Of a stretch of 64,000 bases of DNA, positions 42,447-51,259 are shown in pieces (within the stretch, counting starts at the first letter, position 1; every line of letters begins with the position of its first letter). Below the pieces are notes generated by a model. It was not told the origin of the DNA, did no database searches, and worked only from the letters and a program-made list of their open reading frames with translations. Location of the stretch: contig NZ_JARGER010000023.1 of assembly GCF_029210375.1 (NCBI RefSeq), positions 92,962 through 156,961 on the forward strand, given 5' to 3'. The position numbers and the translations under genes are program-made. The DNA comes from Nocardioides sp. YIM 152315. GTDB lineage: Bacteria; Actinomycetota; Actinomycetes; Propionibacteriales; Nocardioidaceae.

Positions 42447-43381
42447 CCCAGCCCGACGTCGCCATCGTCCTGGTCACCTTCAACAGCGCCGACTGGGTCA
42501 ACCGGTGCCTGGACGCGATTCCCGCTGCGCTCGACGGCCGCGAGGCGGAGATCGTCGTGGTCGACAACGCCTCGAGTGACGAGAGTGCCGCCCTGGTCGA
42601 GCAGGGGTACCCGGGGGTCACGCTGATCCGCAACGCGGAGAACGTCGGCTTCGCGAAGGCGGTCAACCGCGGTGCCGCCGCGACCACGGCGCCCTGGGTG
42701 CTCCTGCTCAACCCCGACATGGAGGCGCGGCCCAGAGCGCTGCGCAACCTCCTGGAGTTCGCCGAGAAGAACCCCGACAACGGCCTGTACGGCGGCCGCA
42801 CCCTCACCGTCGACGGCGAGCTCGAGCGGTCCTCGTGCTGGGGCCTGCCCACGGTCTGGAGCACCTTCTGCTTCGCCGTGGGACTGAGCACGGCCTTCAA
42901 GCACTCGCCGGTCTTCGACCCCGAGTCACTCGGCCGGTGGCAGCGTGACTCCGTCCGCGAGGTGGGGATGGTCACGGGCTGCCTGTTCCTGGTCCGCCGG
43001 GACGACTGGCAGCGGCTCGGGGGGCTGGACGAGCGCTACTTCGTGTGCGGCGAGGACGCCGACTTCAGCGCGCGGGCGCGCGCCCACGGCATGCGACCGG
43101 TCGTGACCCCCGACGCCGAGGTGGTGCACGCGGTCGGCAAGTCGTCCACCAGCCAGGCGGGCAGCACGCCCCTGATGCTGGCCGGGCGGGTGGTCTACGC
43201 CCGCATGCACTTCCCACGGGGATCCGCCGCGCTGGTCGTCACCCTGCTGCGCACCGGCGTGGCCGTGCGTGCGCTGGGCTCCCGGTGCACAGGCCGCGCC
43301 CCGAAGTGGCTGGCGACCTGGCGACGACGCTCCGAATGGTGGCAGGGGTTCCCCGCGGCCGCCACGCCCCCGGGTTCCTGA
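42443..43381 (+). CDS. GT2 glycosyltransferase (rhamnosyltransferase-like)
   Basis: The 312-residue GT-A protein has VAIVLVTFNSADWVNRCLDA, the donor site EIVVVDNASSDES and VGFAKAVNRGAAA, LLLNPDME (the DxD-like position is NPDM), and GGLDERYFVCGEDADFSARA. This is the wbbL-like rhamnosyltransferase plan. It overlaps the lasso exporter and is the last gene of that rightward transcript. It may serve the polysaccharide, or could modify the lasso peptide; the first is more likely. Confidence 0.82.
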   Translation: MTQPDVAIVLVTFNSADWVNRCLDAIPAALDGREAEIVVVDNASSDESAALVEQGYPGVTLIRNAENVGFAKAVNRGAAATTAPWVLLLNPDMEARPRALRNLLEFAEKNPDNGLYGGRTLTVDGELERSSCWGLPTVWSTFCFAVGLSTAFKHSPVFDPESLGRWQRDSVREVGMVTGCLFLVRRDDWQRLGGLDERYFVCGEDADFSARARAHGMRPVVTPDAEVVHAVGKSSTSQAGSTPLMLAGRVVYARMHFPRGSAALVVTLLRTGVAVRALGSRCTGRAPKWLATWRRRSEWWQGFPAAATPPGS

Positions 43382-43399
43382 CCCGGCGGCTGGGTCAGG
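43377..43399. terminator. Shared hairpin over two convergent stop codons
   Basis: CCTGACCC (43377-43384) pairs with GGGTCAGG (43392-43399) around GGCGGCT. It includes the stop codons of both the rightward GT2 gene and the leftward GT2 gene, which are 13 bp apart. It probably terminates both. Confidence 0.55.
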
Positions 43400-44270
43400 G
43401 TCGGGCCCGGGAGCTCTCGTCGCGCAGCCAGGTGGTGTAGTCGCCCGATCGCACGGCCCTGCGTGAGTTCCTGCGGGCCACGAGGACGATGCCGAGGAAG
43501 ACGGGCATCCGGAGGCCGATGCGCGGGTCGCGCAGCGCCATCCGCAGCAGCACCGACGGCGTCGTGACCGACGAGCGACGGCGGATCCCGAGGTCGCTGG
43601 CCTGGGCGTTGCCGGTGACGACGCGCACCCGCCGTCGGAGCAGGTCGGCCGTGGTGCGTGGCGGGTGCACCACGACGGTGGCGTCCGCGACGACCCGACG
43701 TTCGGACTCGGCGAACGCGTCCGAGAACGCCAGGTCGTCACTCATCACCCGCGGCAGGCTGTCGACGCGGCTCTGGCCCTCCTCCGACAGCGCGACCACT
43801 CCCCTGCCGAAGAGACCGTCGCGGACCTGCGGCAGCTGCTCCCAGACGCGGTAGTAGCTGCGCACGGGCCACGACGAGTCCCGCAGCGGCACCAGTCGGG
43901 CCGGCGCGGCGGCGTGGACGCCGCCGCGGACGGCGCGCGCCAGGGCGATCGCGTCGGCGCCGGAGATCATCACGTCGGCGTCGAGGTGGATCCGCGGGAA
44001 GACGGTGGCGGCGCGGTTGCCGACGGCCGTCGCCTGCGCCTTCGAGGGCTCGGCGATCTCGATCACTCGTACGCCGTCGAAGCCCCGCGCGACCTCGGCG
44101 GTGTCGTCCGTGCACCCGTTGCAGACGACGACCACCTCGAGGCGGCCGGCCCCGGCGCGGTCCAGGAGCGAGCGCAGCGTCGCCCCGATCACCTGGGCCT
44201 CGTCGTGCGCGGGGATCACGACGCTCGCGATCACCGGTCGACCCGAACGGCTGCCCTGGACGTCCACCAT
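43395..44270 (-). CDS. GT2 glycosyltransferase
   Basis: The 291-residue protein has the GT-A pattern ASVVIPAHDEAQVIGATLRS, VVVVCNGCTDDTAEVAR, and LDADVMIS as the DxD region. A later acidic site is MSDDLAFSDAF. The C-terminal ~50 residues contain a weak membrane-associated helix (IGLRMPVFLGIVLVARRN). It is similar in plan to glycosyltransferases that act at the membrane on lipid-linked sugars. Divergent from the beta-helix gene at 44508, with two dyad motifs between. Confidence 0.82.
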   Translation of the reverse strand: MVDVQGSRSGRPVIASVVIPAHDEAQVIGATLRSLLDRAGAGRLEVVVVCNGCTDDTAEVARGFDGVRVIEIAEPSKAQATAVGNRAATVFPRIHLDADVMISGADAIALARAVRGGVHAAAPARLVPLRDSSWPVRSYYRVWEQLPQVRDGLFGRGVVALSEEGQSRVDSLPRVMSDDLAFSDAFAESERRVVADATVVVHPPRTTADLLRRRVRVVTGNAQASDLGIRRRSSVTTPSVLLRMALRDPRIGLRMPVFLGIVLVARRNSRRAVRSGDYTTWLRDESSRARP

Positions 44271-44373
44271 CCACCCCCTCGATCGTCACGTCGTACGCCG
44301 CGAACCCACGCCGCGCACCGGCAACCCATCCTGCAGCGGCTACGCACGGACCCGGTCGAACGACGGTCGGCTT

Positions 44374-44454
44374 CCCGGCTATTGGGTAGCCGGGGCGCGC
44401 GCTCGGCGGGCGTGCCACGGTGCGGCCGAGCGCGGCTCATACCCAGAGTTGGGG
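44374..44454. promoter_or_regulatory. Pair of CCC-N6-GGG dyads in divergent region
   Basis: CCCGGCTATTGGGT (44374-44387) and ACCCAGAGTTGGGG (44441-44454) are 67 bp apart. The first is also the core of a hairpin CCCGGCTA/TAGCCGGG. The second lies 54 bp before the GTG of the beta-helix lipoprotein. Similar sites occur at 52181, 52246, 53239 and 62786. No other feature is evident in the 237-bp gap. Confidence 0.5.
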
Positions 44455-44507
44455 GAGCCGGTCGGGCGGCCGGGGTCTGACCGGTCCTGCGCGACGACGA
44501 TGCATCC

Positions 44508-45362
44508 GTGGACGCGCTCGAACTCGTCATCGCGGGAGCGCTCGCGGCGACACTGGCCGCGAGCTGCCTGACCGGCTGCTCGGACGACGCGGACGGCGGC
44601 ACGGCGAAGGAAGCACCGTGCGACGTCCGGCCGTCGGCCGACAACACCGGTGCCACCGGCGACCTGCGGCGCGACTCGACGGCCGTCGTCGAGGAGGACG
44701 GCGCGACGCTGGAGGACGTCCACCTCGGCAGCGTCGAGGTGCGCGCGGACGACGTCACGCTCCGCAACGTGCGGGTCGACGGGAACATCCTCGTCACCGG
44801 GGACGGCGTCACGATCGACCACGTCAGCACCACCGGGATCGCGATCTCGAGCGCCTCGAAGGCCGAGGTGCGGTACTCGAACATCGGCGGGGGCGCCGAG
44901 GACGGCATCCACGTCACCTCCGACCGGGGCCGGCTCGCGACGGACATCACGCTGAGCTACAACTTCGTGCACTCACCGGAGGTCCCGCCAGGCGGACACT
45001 ACGACGGCACCCAGGTGCGGGGCGTCGACGGGCTCCTCGTGACGTGCTCGACGTACGACGCGGGCCCCTATGAGAGCACCCACAACGCCGCCATCTACCT
45101 CGAGGACGCGAACGGCGGTGACGCCAACGTCGCGATCGAGCACAACTGGCTGCTCGGCTCGGGCTTCTCCGTGATGCTCGACGCGCCCGGCACCCGGCTG
45201 ATCGGCAACCGGGTCGCCGGTGATCCCCACTGGGGCACCTGCTACCTCGGCCCGGGCACCACCCCCGACGCGCTGACGATCCGCGACAACGTCGACGAGG
45301 CGACCGGCGATCCCGACCCTCTGTGCACCGCGTCACCGAGCGCCGCTCCGGGCGACTCGTGA
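44508..45362 (+). CDS. Beta-helix lipoprotein of the polysaccharide locus
   Basis: The 284-residue protein has a lipoprotein signal (LVIAGALAATLAASCLTGCS, lipobox LTGC). The mature part is a right-handed beta-helix with VRADDVTLRNVRVDGNILV strands. Patches shared with the prophage protein at 13273 and the protein at 52365 are DNTGATG, HYDGTQVRG, HNAAIYLEDANGGD, HNWLLGS and DPHWGTCYLG. It may be a membrane-anchored polysaccharide lyase, hydrolase or binding protein that trims or holds the exopolymer. No catalytic residues can be assigned. Start at GTG 44508. Confidence 0.75.
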   Translation: MDALELVIAGALAATLAASCLTGCSDDADGGTAKEAPCDVRPSADNTGATGDLRRDSTAVVEEDGATLEDVHLGSVEVRADDVTLRNVRVDGNILVTGDGVTIDHVSTTGIAISSASKAEVRYSNIGGGAEDGIHVTSDRGRLATDITLSYNFVHSPEVPPGGHYDGTQVRGVDGLLVTCSTYDAGPYESTHNAAIYLEDANGGDANVAIEHNWLLGSGFSVMLDAPGTRLIGNRVAGDPHWGTCYLGPGTTPDALTIRDNVDEATGDPDPLCTASPSAAPGDS

Positions 45363-45426
45363 CGGCACCGACCAGATCCAGGAACCACCCAGAAGACACG
45401 ACCGGGGACGCGAAGGAGACAGCGAG

Positions 45427-46167
45427 ATGATGGCAGTGATCTTGGCCGGAGGTCTGGGCCTGCGGCTGCGCCCGTACACCATGAACATCCCCAAGCCGCT
45501 GCTGCCGCTCGGCGACACGCCCACGATGGAGATCGTGCTGCGACAGCTGGCCGACCAGGGCTTCACGAGAGTCGTGCTGACCCTGGGTCACCTGCCCGAG
45601 CTGATCGTCGCCCTGCTCGGCGACGGTGAGCGCTACGGCCTCCAGATCGACTACCAGTTCGAGGACGAGCCGCTCGGCACGGCCGGGCCGCTGCGTCTGG
45701 TCGACGACCTCGACGAGACGTTCCTGGTGATGAACGGCGACCTGCTGACCACGGTCGACTACGGCGACGTGATCCGCGACCTCGAGTCCCGGGAGAGTGC
45801 CGCGACGATCGTGCTCGCGCGGCGCCAGGTCCACATCGACTACGGCGTGGTCCACGCCGCGCCGACGGGCTCCCTGGAGCGCTACGAGGAGAAGCCCACC
45901 CTGGACTACTTCGTCAGCACCGGCATCTACGGGCTCACCAGGAGGTCGGTCGCGACGATCCCGGAGGGTCGGTTCGACATGCCGTCCCTGATGTCGCGAC
46001 TCGCCGAGAACGGCGAGGACGTCCATTGCATGAAGTCCGACGCCTACTGGCAGGACATCGGACGATTCGACGACTACCAGCGGGCCAGCGCGGACTTCGC
46101 CGACGCCCCCCATCGCTTCCTGCCGGGGCTGCCCGCCCCGGAGGCACCGGGGGTCGTGCTCACGTGA
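45427..46167 (+). CDS. NDP-sugar nucleotidyltransferase
   Basis: The 246-residue protein has the NTP-transferase signature AVILAGGLGLRLRPYTMNIP and KPLLPLGDTPTMEI, VMNGDLLTTVDYGDV (metal Asp), and GVVHAAPTGSLERYEEKPTL. It is short and lacks the C-terminal left-handed beta-helix. It resembles mannose-1-phosphate guanylyltransferase or glucose-1-phosphate thymidylyltransferase-like enzymes; specificity cannot be read. Its stop overlaps the GTG of the epimerase/dehydratase gene, so they are coupled. Confidence 0.85.
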   Translation: MMAVILAGGLGLRLRPYTMNIPKPLLPLGDTPTMEIVLRQLADQGFTRVVLTLGHLPELIVALLGDGERYGLQIDYQFEDEPLGTAGPLRLVDDLDETFLVMNGDLLTTVDYGDVIRDLESRESAATIVLARRQVHIDYGVVHAAPTGSLERYEEKPTLDYFVSTGIYGLTRRSVATIPEGRFDMPSLMSRLAENGEDVHCMKSDAYWQDIGRFDDYQRASADFADAPHRFLPGLPAPEAPGVVLT

Positions 46168-47396
46168 ACCCGGTGCACACGGCACGCCGTCCGGTCGGTC
46201 GGACGGCCCGCCTCGCCCGCGAGGTCGTCCGTCGCCAGGACTCGCTGCTCCGACCCGACCTCGACTCCCACGCCGAGAGGATGGCCGACGAGGTGCGCGG
46301 CGAGCGGGTGCTGGTCGTCGGCGGGGCCGGGAGCATCGGGTCGGCGACGGTCGCCGAGCTGGCCCGGCTCCGACCGCGGCAGCTCCACGTCGTCGACACG
46401 GACGAGAACGGGCTCACGGAGCTGGTGCGCGACCTGCGCAACCGCGACCTGGTGAGGGCGGAGACCGAGCTGCGCACCACGCCGATGGACGCGGGCTGCC
46501 CGAGCATGCTGCGCCTGATCACGGAGAACGGCGGCTACGACCGCGTGCTGAACTTCGCGGCGGTCAAGCACGTGCGCTCGGAGAAGGACGTCTACTCCCT
46601 GCTGCGGATGCTGGAGATCAACGTGCGGCTGCCGCGGCGGCTGCTCGAGTGGGTCGGTGGCAGCACCCGTCGCTACTTCGCGGTGTCGACCGACAAGGCG
46701 GCGAACCCCGTGAACCTGATGGGTGCCTCCAAGCGGGCGATGGAGCACGTCATCCTCGACGAGCAGCTCGGCCCCGAGGTCACGAGCGCCCGCTTCGCCA
46801 ATGTCGCCTTCTCCCAAGGATCCCTCCTCGACGGCTGGCTGCGACGGATGGACAAGGGCCAGGCCTGGGCGGTGCCGCGCGACACCCGGCGCTACTTCGT
46901 GACGCTCGAGGAGTCGGGTCACCTCTGCACGCTGGCGGCTGTCCTGGGGCGCCCCGGCGAGGTCGTCATCCCGCACCTGGATCCCCGGACGGAGCTTCGC
47001 GACCTCGTCGAGGTGGCCGAGGACGTGCTCGGGAGCCTGGGCCTCCGACCGAACTTCTGCGAGGAGGAGGACGAGGCCCGACGCTCGGCCGCCGATCCGG
47101 CGCCCGGGACCTGGCCGGTGCTCCTCACCGACCTCGACACCACCGGTGAGAAGGAGTTCGAGGAGTTCGCCGCGCCCGGGGACGTCGTCGGCGACGCCGG
47201 CTTCACGGCGCTGCGCTCGCTGCGAGCCCCCCGGACGCACTCGGAGCTCATCGGGTCGGCGCTGCGCGCACTGGCCGGTTGGCTCGACGACCCGACGGCG
47301 CCGGTGGACGAGGAGGACGTCGCAGACCTCCTCCGCACGCTGGTGCCCGAGCTCCAGCACCGCGGCAGTGCGCGAGGACTCGATGCGCGCATGTGA
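46164..47396 (+). CDS. CapD/FnlA-like nucleotide-sugar dehydratase (SDR)
   Basis: The 410-residue protein has an SDR Rossmann motif VLVVGGAGSIGSATVAELAR, FAAVKHVRSEKD, the Ser/Thr-Asp-Lys-Ala STDKAANPVNLMGASKRAME segment typical of UDP-GlcNAc 4,6-dehydratases of the CapD/FlaA1 type, and a C-terminal extension (FCEEEDEARRSAADPAPGTW). An extra N-terminal ~40 residues precede the fold but there are no membrane helices, so it is the soluble type. It would provide a 6-deoxy-amino sugar precursor. Confidence 0.85.
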   Translation: MNPVHTARRPVGRTARLAREVVRRQDSLLRPDLDSHAERMADEVRGERVLVVGGAGSIGSATVAELARLRPRQLHVVDTDENGLTELVRDLRNRDLVRAETELRTTPMDAGCPSMLRLITENGGYDRVLNFAAVKHVRSEKDVYSLLRMLEINVRLPRRLLEWVGGSTRRYFAVSTDKAANPVNLMGASKRAMEHVILDEQLGPEVTSARFANVAFSQGSLLDGWLRRMDKGQAWAVPRDTRRYFVTLEESGHLCTLAAVLGRPGEVVIPHLDPRTELRDLVEVAEDVLGSLGLRPNFCEEEDEARRSAADPAPGTWPVLLTDLDTTGEKEFEEFAAPGDVVGDAGFTALRSLRAPRTHSELIGSALRALAGWLDDPTAPVDEEDVADLLRTLVPELQHRGSARGLDARM

Positions 47397-47427
47397 TCCG
47401 GCCGCGCGCTGACAGGAGAGTGATCCG

Positions 47428-48585
47428 GTGACGCACGTCCTCTACAGCTTCCCGCACCCGGTCGGCGGTGTCGGCATCGGCACGGTCGCCTGGCACCACG
47501 TCGACAGCCTCGCCCGAGCCGGCGCCCGGGTGACCGTCGTCTGCACCGCACTGCACCGCTCCTTCGACCCGCGCCTGCCGATCCGGGTCGTGCCGGTGCT
47601 CGGCCCGATCCGGCCGCGCATGATCGGGCGCGCGCGAGCGGCCGACCTGGTCGACCGGATGACGGCGCGCCAGCTCCGGATCGCGCGTCCGGACGTCGTC
47701 CACACCTGGCCCCGGGCCGTCCTCAGGACCGCGGCCCGCGCGGCCGAGCTGGGCGTGCCGTCGGTCCGTGAGGCGCCCAGCCCCTACACGCGTACGGCGA
47801 TCTCCGAGGCGGCCGCCGCCTGGACCGCCGTCGGGCTGGACGTGCCCGCCGGGCACTTCCACCGGATCCCCGAGTCCGTGCTCGCGCTCGAGGACCGCGA
47901 GTTCAGCGCGGTCGACCTCGTGCTGGTCGGCTCTCCCGAGGCCGCCAGGTCGTTCGACGCGGCCCCGGTCCCGGTGCGTGTCTGCGTCAACCGCTACGGG
48001 TTCGACGCGGCCGGCTTCCACCGGCGCGAGCGGTCCGATCGGGCGCGCACCGCGGTCTTCATCGGCCGGGCCGAGCCCGCCAAGGGGGTCCACGTGCTGC
48101 TGCGCGCGTGGTCCCGCGCGCACCGGCCCCGGGACACGCGCCTGCTCATCCGCGGCGCCATCCCGCCCGACGTACGCCAGCTCCTCGCCGGCGAGCTCGA
48201 CGACCCCAGCGTCGTGGAGTGCCCACCGGTCGACGACATCGGCGCCTTCCTCGCCGGCACCGACGTGCTGATCCACCCCAGCTTCTCGGAGGGCAGCGCC
48301 CTCGTCACCTACGAGGCCCTCGGCGCCGGCGTCGTCCCGCTGGTGTCGACGGCCGCGGGGTCGCCCGTGCGCCACGACGTCGACGGGCTCGTGCACGCGA
48401 CCGGGTCGGAGGCCGAGCTCGTGTGCCACCTCGAGCGGGTGCTCACCGACCCGGCGGAGTGGAGCCGGTTGCGCGCCAACGGCGAGTCCAGCGCACCGGG
48501 GTGGACCTGGGACGCGGCCGCCGCCCGCATGCTCGAGCTCTACCGCGGTCTCGGCAGCAGCTCGCCGACGGCGACGGCGTCCTGA
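47428..48585 (+). CDS. GT4-family glycosyltransferase
   Basis: The 385-residue GT-B enzyme begins VLYSFPHPVGGVGIGTVAWH (glycine-rich acceptor loop). The C-terminal half has AVFIGRAEPAKGVHVLLRAW, a donor-site helix at DVLIHPSFSEGSALVTYEAL (the E-x7-E-type Glu), and AAGSPVRHDVDGLV. It starts at GTG 47428. Convergent with the next gene, with only 21 bp between stops. The role is transfer of one sugar in the repeat unit. Confidence 0.85.
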   Translation: MTHVLYSFPHPVGGVGIGTVAWHHVDSLARAGARVTVVCTALHRSFDPRLPIRVVPVLGPIRPRMIGRARAADLVDRMTARQLRIARPDVVHTWPRAVLRTAARAAELGVPSVREAPSPYTRTAISEAAAAWTAVGLDVPAGHFHRIPESVLALEDREFSAVDLVLVGSPEAARSFDAAPVPVRVCVNRYGFDAAGFHRRERSDRARTAVFIGRAEPAKGVHVLLRAWSRAHRPRDTRLLIRGAIPPDVRQLLAGELDDPSVVECPPVDDIGAFLAGTDVLIHPSFSEGSALVTYEALGAGVVPLVSTAAGSPVRHDVDGLVHATGSEAELVCHLERVLTDPAEWSRLRANGESSAPGWTWDAAAARMLELYRGLGSSSPTATAS

Positions 48586-48606
48586 CCGGCCGAGCCGTCG
48601 ACGCCG

Positions 48607-49761
48607 TCAGGCACCCAGGGCAGCCGCCCGCCAGTCCCGGTAGCGCCCCGACCAGTCGTGCCGCTGACGGAACGCGGCCAGCTCCGCGGAGGTGTCACTC
48701 GGAAGCGCCGCCGCCGCCACGACGGCCGGCGCCAACGGCTCCCCCGGCTCGACGAGCAGGCACCGGTCGGAGAGGCCGCGCATGGGCGGCAGGTCCGTGG
48801 CCACGACCGGCGACCCGGCGCCCAGGTACTCGAAGAGCTTCAGCGGGCTCATCGCCATCGTCATCGGCGTCCGGCGGTGCGGCACGAGGCACACGTCCGC
48901 CGCGGCCATCATCGCCAGGATCACCGGCCTGGGCTCGAGAGTGCGCAGCACGACGTTCGGGAGGCGCGCCAGGTCGGCGAACAGGTCGGGCGCCGCGAGG
49001 TAGCCGACGAGGACGAACGTCCAGTCGGGCAGCTCCCGGGCGCAGGCTTCCAGGGCCGGGACGTCGATGCGCTCCTCGAGCGATCCGGCGTAGAACGCGA
49101 TGGGGCCGTCCAGGCGGCGGAACCAGTCCGGCAGCTCGCCCATCTCGTCGAAGTCGGAGGCCGACACGCCATTCGGGACGACGGTCCCGCGCTCGGCGCC
49201 GATCCGCTCCACGATCGCCTCGGTGACGCCGATGACGTGCACGTCGCGGGCCGCCATCTGCTGGTAGCTCCAGGAGATCAGGTCCCGCGCCGGCCGGAAG
49301 GGCGGGTAGGACAGCCAGTCGTCCCACCCGTAGTAGACGACGTCGGCCCAGGCGTCGCGGTCGGCCACGGCGGCGAGGACCGGGTGGCAGGACACGAGCA
49401 CGGGCCTGGTCATGCTCCGGTCGCGGCTGTGTTGCTCGAGTCGGCGGGCGAGTCGCACGTAGTCACGCGTCGTCGTCGACAGGGCTTCGCTGTCGGAGCG
49501 GCGCCACCGCCGGGGCCTGACCAGCGTCCGGGTGGGGTCGTCCGGGAAGCCCGCGTCCCAGGCACGCGCCCGCCGCCTCAGCCGGGCGGCATGGCTGCGC
49601 AACGGGTCGGCGACGAGCAGGGACGAGACCTGGGGGTCCGCGCAGAGCTGCGCCGCCATCCGGTCCGCCGACCAGGACATCCCCCGGCCGGCGCCGTCCG
49701 CCCACGTGTTGTACGCCAGGGCGAACACGACAGAGTCGTGGCGGGGACCGGCGATGCTCAT
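48607..49761 (-). CDS. Glycosyltransferase (GT4-like)
   Basis: The 384-residue protein has a first half with VVFALAYNTWADGAGRGMSW and VVYYGWDDWLSYPPFR, and a second half with IAFYAGSLEERIDVPALEAC, VLVGYLAAPDLFADLARLPN, MAMSPLKLFEYLGAGSPVVA (donor-binding Glu). The plan is that of WcaK/teichuronic-type GT4 enzymes. It overlaps the polymerase-like gene upstream by ATGA, so it is part of a three-gene leftward operon with Wzy- and Wzz-like proteins. Confidence 0.82.
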   Translation of the reverse strand: MSIAGPRHDSVVFALAYNTWADGAGRGMSWSADRMAAQLCADPQVSSLLVADPLRSHAARLRRRARAWDAGFPDDPTRTLVRPRRWRRSDSEALSTTTRDYVRLARRLEQHSRDRSMTRPVLVSCHPVLAAVADRDAWADVVYYGWDDWLSYPPFRPARDLISWSYQQMAARDVHVIGVTEAIVERIGAERGTVVPNGVSASDFDEMGELPDWFRRLDGPIAFYAGSLEERIDVPALEACARELPDWTFVLVGYLAAPDLFADLARLPNVVLRTLEPRPVILAMMAAADVCLVPHRRTPMTMAMSPLKLFEYLGAGSPVVATDLPPMRGLSDRCLLVEPGEPLAPAVVAAAALPSDTSAELAAFRQRHDWSGRYRDWRAAALGA

Positions 49762-51248
49762 CCGACCGGCACCGGGGTCGGTGGTGCCTCCGGCTGGCGC
49801 ACCTCGCCCGACGGGTGCCGCCTCGGCGCCTCGCGCACCAGCGTCCACAGCGCACCTGCGCAGCCGAGCAGGAGGAAGAGCACGAACGCGGTCTGCAGGA
49901 AGCCGAGCTCGTCGAAGGTCACGGCCGAGACCGCCAGCGCCGCGATGGCGCCGACGAGCGCCTGCGCCAGGCCGCGCAGCGCCGGGTCCCCGGTCCGGTG
50001 GCGGACCCCGCGCGCGACGCACATGCCCGTCACGTAGACGCCGATCAGCACGGCGAGCGCCAGCACGCCTCCCTCCAGCAGCGACCCGAGGTACTGGTTG
50101 TCGAGGAAGAAGTACTTCGTCGGCTGGAAGGTGCCGAGCCCACGGCCGAACCACACGTGGCCCTCCAGGAGGCCGGGGATCTGGGCGTAGTCCTCGGTCC
50201 GTCCCGCGATGCTCGGATCGTCCTCGCCGACCAGGAAGAGGCTCTTGAGCGTGCCGAGCAGGCCGGGGACCATCGCGCGGAAGACCCCGATCCCGATCAC
50301 GCCGACGACCAGGGCGTTGAAACGCGCGCGCCCGGACAGGTGCGCGACGTAGATGGCGAGCCCGACCGCCAGTGCCAGGATGCCCGACCGCGACACGCTC
50401 ATCGGGCTGACCACCAGCATCAACGTCAGCGCCAGCGCGCACCGATGCCGGCGCTTGGGCGTCGGGGCGTTCAGTGCCAGGTGGAGGGCCAGAGGAGCGA
50501 GGCAGGCGATGACGACGGCGTACTCGATCGGGTGCGCGGCCGCTCCGTCGATGCGCGAGAAGCCGGAGCGCGTGTCGTTGATGATCGTGGTGTTCGACGT
50601 GAGCCCGGGCAGGTGCATCACCTGGGAGTAGACGAACCCGCCGTCGAAGAACTCCAGGATGCCGATCGCCGCGGCGACCCCCCCGATGAGCACGAGTCGC
50701 TCCAGGAGCGACTCGACACGCTGGCGGCTCTCGAGCCCGTCCAGCGCCAGCAACCCGATGCCGAGCATCGCCACGACCGGGAACAGCGCCCGGACCGCAC
50801 CTGCGCTCTCCTCACCCGTCAGCGTCCGCGACATCCCCGCGGCGAACGAGATCAGGGTCGTGATCGCGTAGGCCAGGAGCATCCAGCGGACCGGATGCCC
50901 GCGCCGGGCCTCGAGCAGGCCGAGGATCCGTCCGGCCGCCCAGAGCGCGAGCGCCATCATGCCGACCAGGAGCGCGGGCTGGCCGACCGACCTGAGCGGT
51001 CCCACCAGCACGTAGTTCTCGGGGACCAGGAAGAGCAGCAGCAACAGCAACGTCAGCACCGCCTGCGCGTCGCGACGCGAGAGCGCGATCAGGCCGACGA
51101 GGAACGACAGGATCAGCAGCCCCAGCACCAGGAACACCGCCGCGGCGTTCGACATCGTCGCCATGGCGAGGGCAGCGGCGCCCAGGAGCGTGGCGACACG
51201 CAGCGTCCACTGCAGCAGCCGCGGCCGGCGTACCGTGCGGGACTCCAC
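49758..51248 (-). CDS. O-antigen ligase/polymerase-like membrane protein (Wzy-like)
   Basis: The 496-residue protein has about 11-12 membrane helices (VATLLGAAALAMATMSNAAA; VFLVLGLLILSFLVGLIALS and others). A large extracytoplasmic loop carries VWFGRGLGTFQPTKYFFLDN, the G-x-G-x-G-T-F-type motif of Wzy_C/O-antigen ligase proteins, and DDPSIAGRTEDYAQIPGLL, typical of the R-x-x-x-W/Y-like loop. It would polymerise exported repeat units. It overlaps the GT downstream by ATGA. Confidence 0.85.
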   Translation of the reverse strand: MESRTVRRPRLLQWTLRVATLLGAAALAMATMSNAAAVFLVLGLLILSFLVGLIALSRRDAQAVLTLLLLLLFLVPENYVLVGPLRSVGQPALLVGMMALALWAAGRILGLLEARRGHPVRWMLLAYAITTLISFAAGMSRTLTGEESAGAVRALFPVVAMLGIGLLALDGLESRQRVESLLERLVLIGGVAAAIGILEFFDGGFVYSQVMHLPGLTSNTTIINDTRSGFSRIDGAAAHPIEYAVVIACLAPLALHLALNAPTPKRRHRCALALTLMLVVSPMSVSRSGILALAVGLAIYVAHLSGRARFNALVVGVIGIGVFRAMVPGLLGTLKSLFLVGEDDPSIAGRTEDYAQIPGLLEGHVWFGRGLGTFQPTKYFFLDNQYLGSLLEGGVLALAVLIGVYVTGMCVARGVRHRTGDPALRGLAQALVGAIAALAVSAVTFDELGFLQTAFVLFLLLGCAGALWTLVREAPRRHPSGEVRQPEAPPTPVPVG

Positions 51249-51259
51249 GACCGCCTGCC

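Noticed and set aside
44381..44510. Riboswitch or structured leader before the beta-helix lipoprotein
   Set aside because: Only short hairpins and the dyad sites are visible; no conserved riboswitch core could be drawn.
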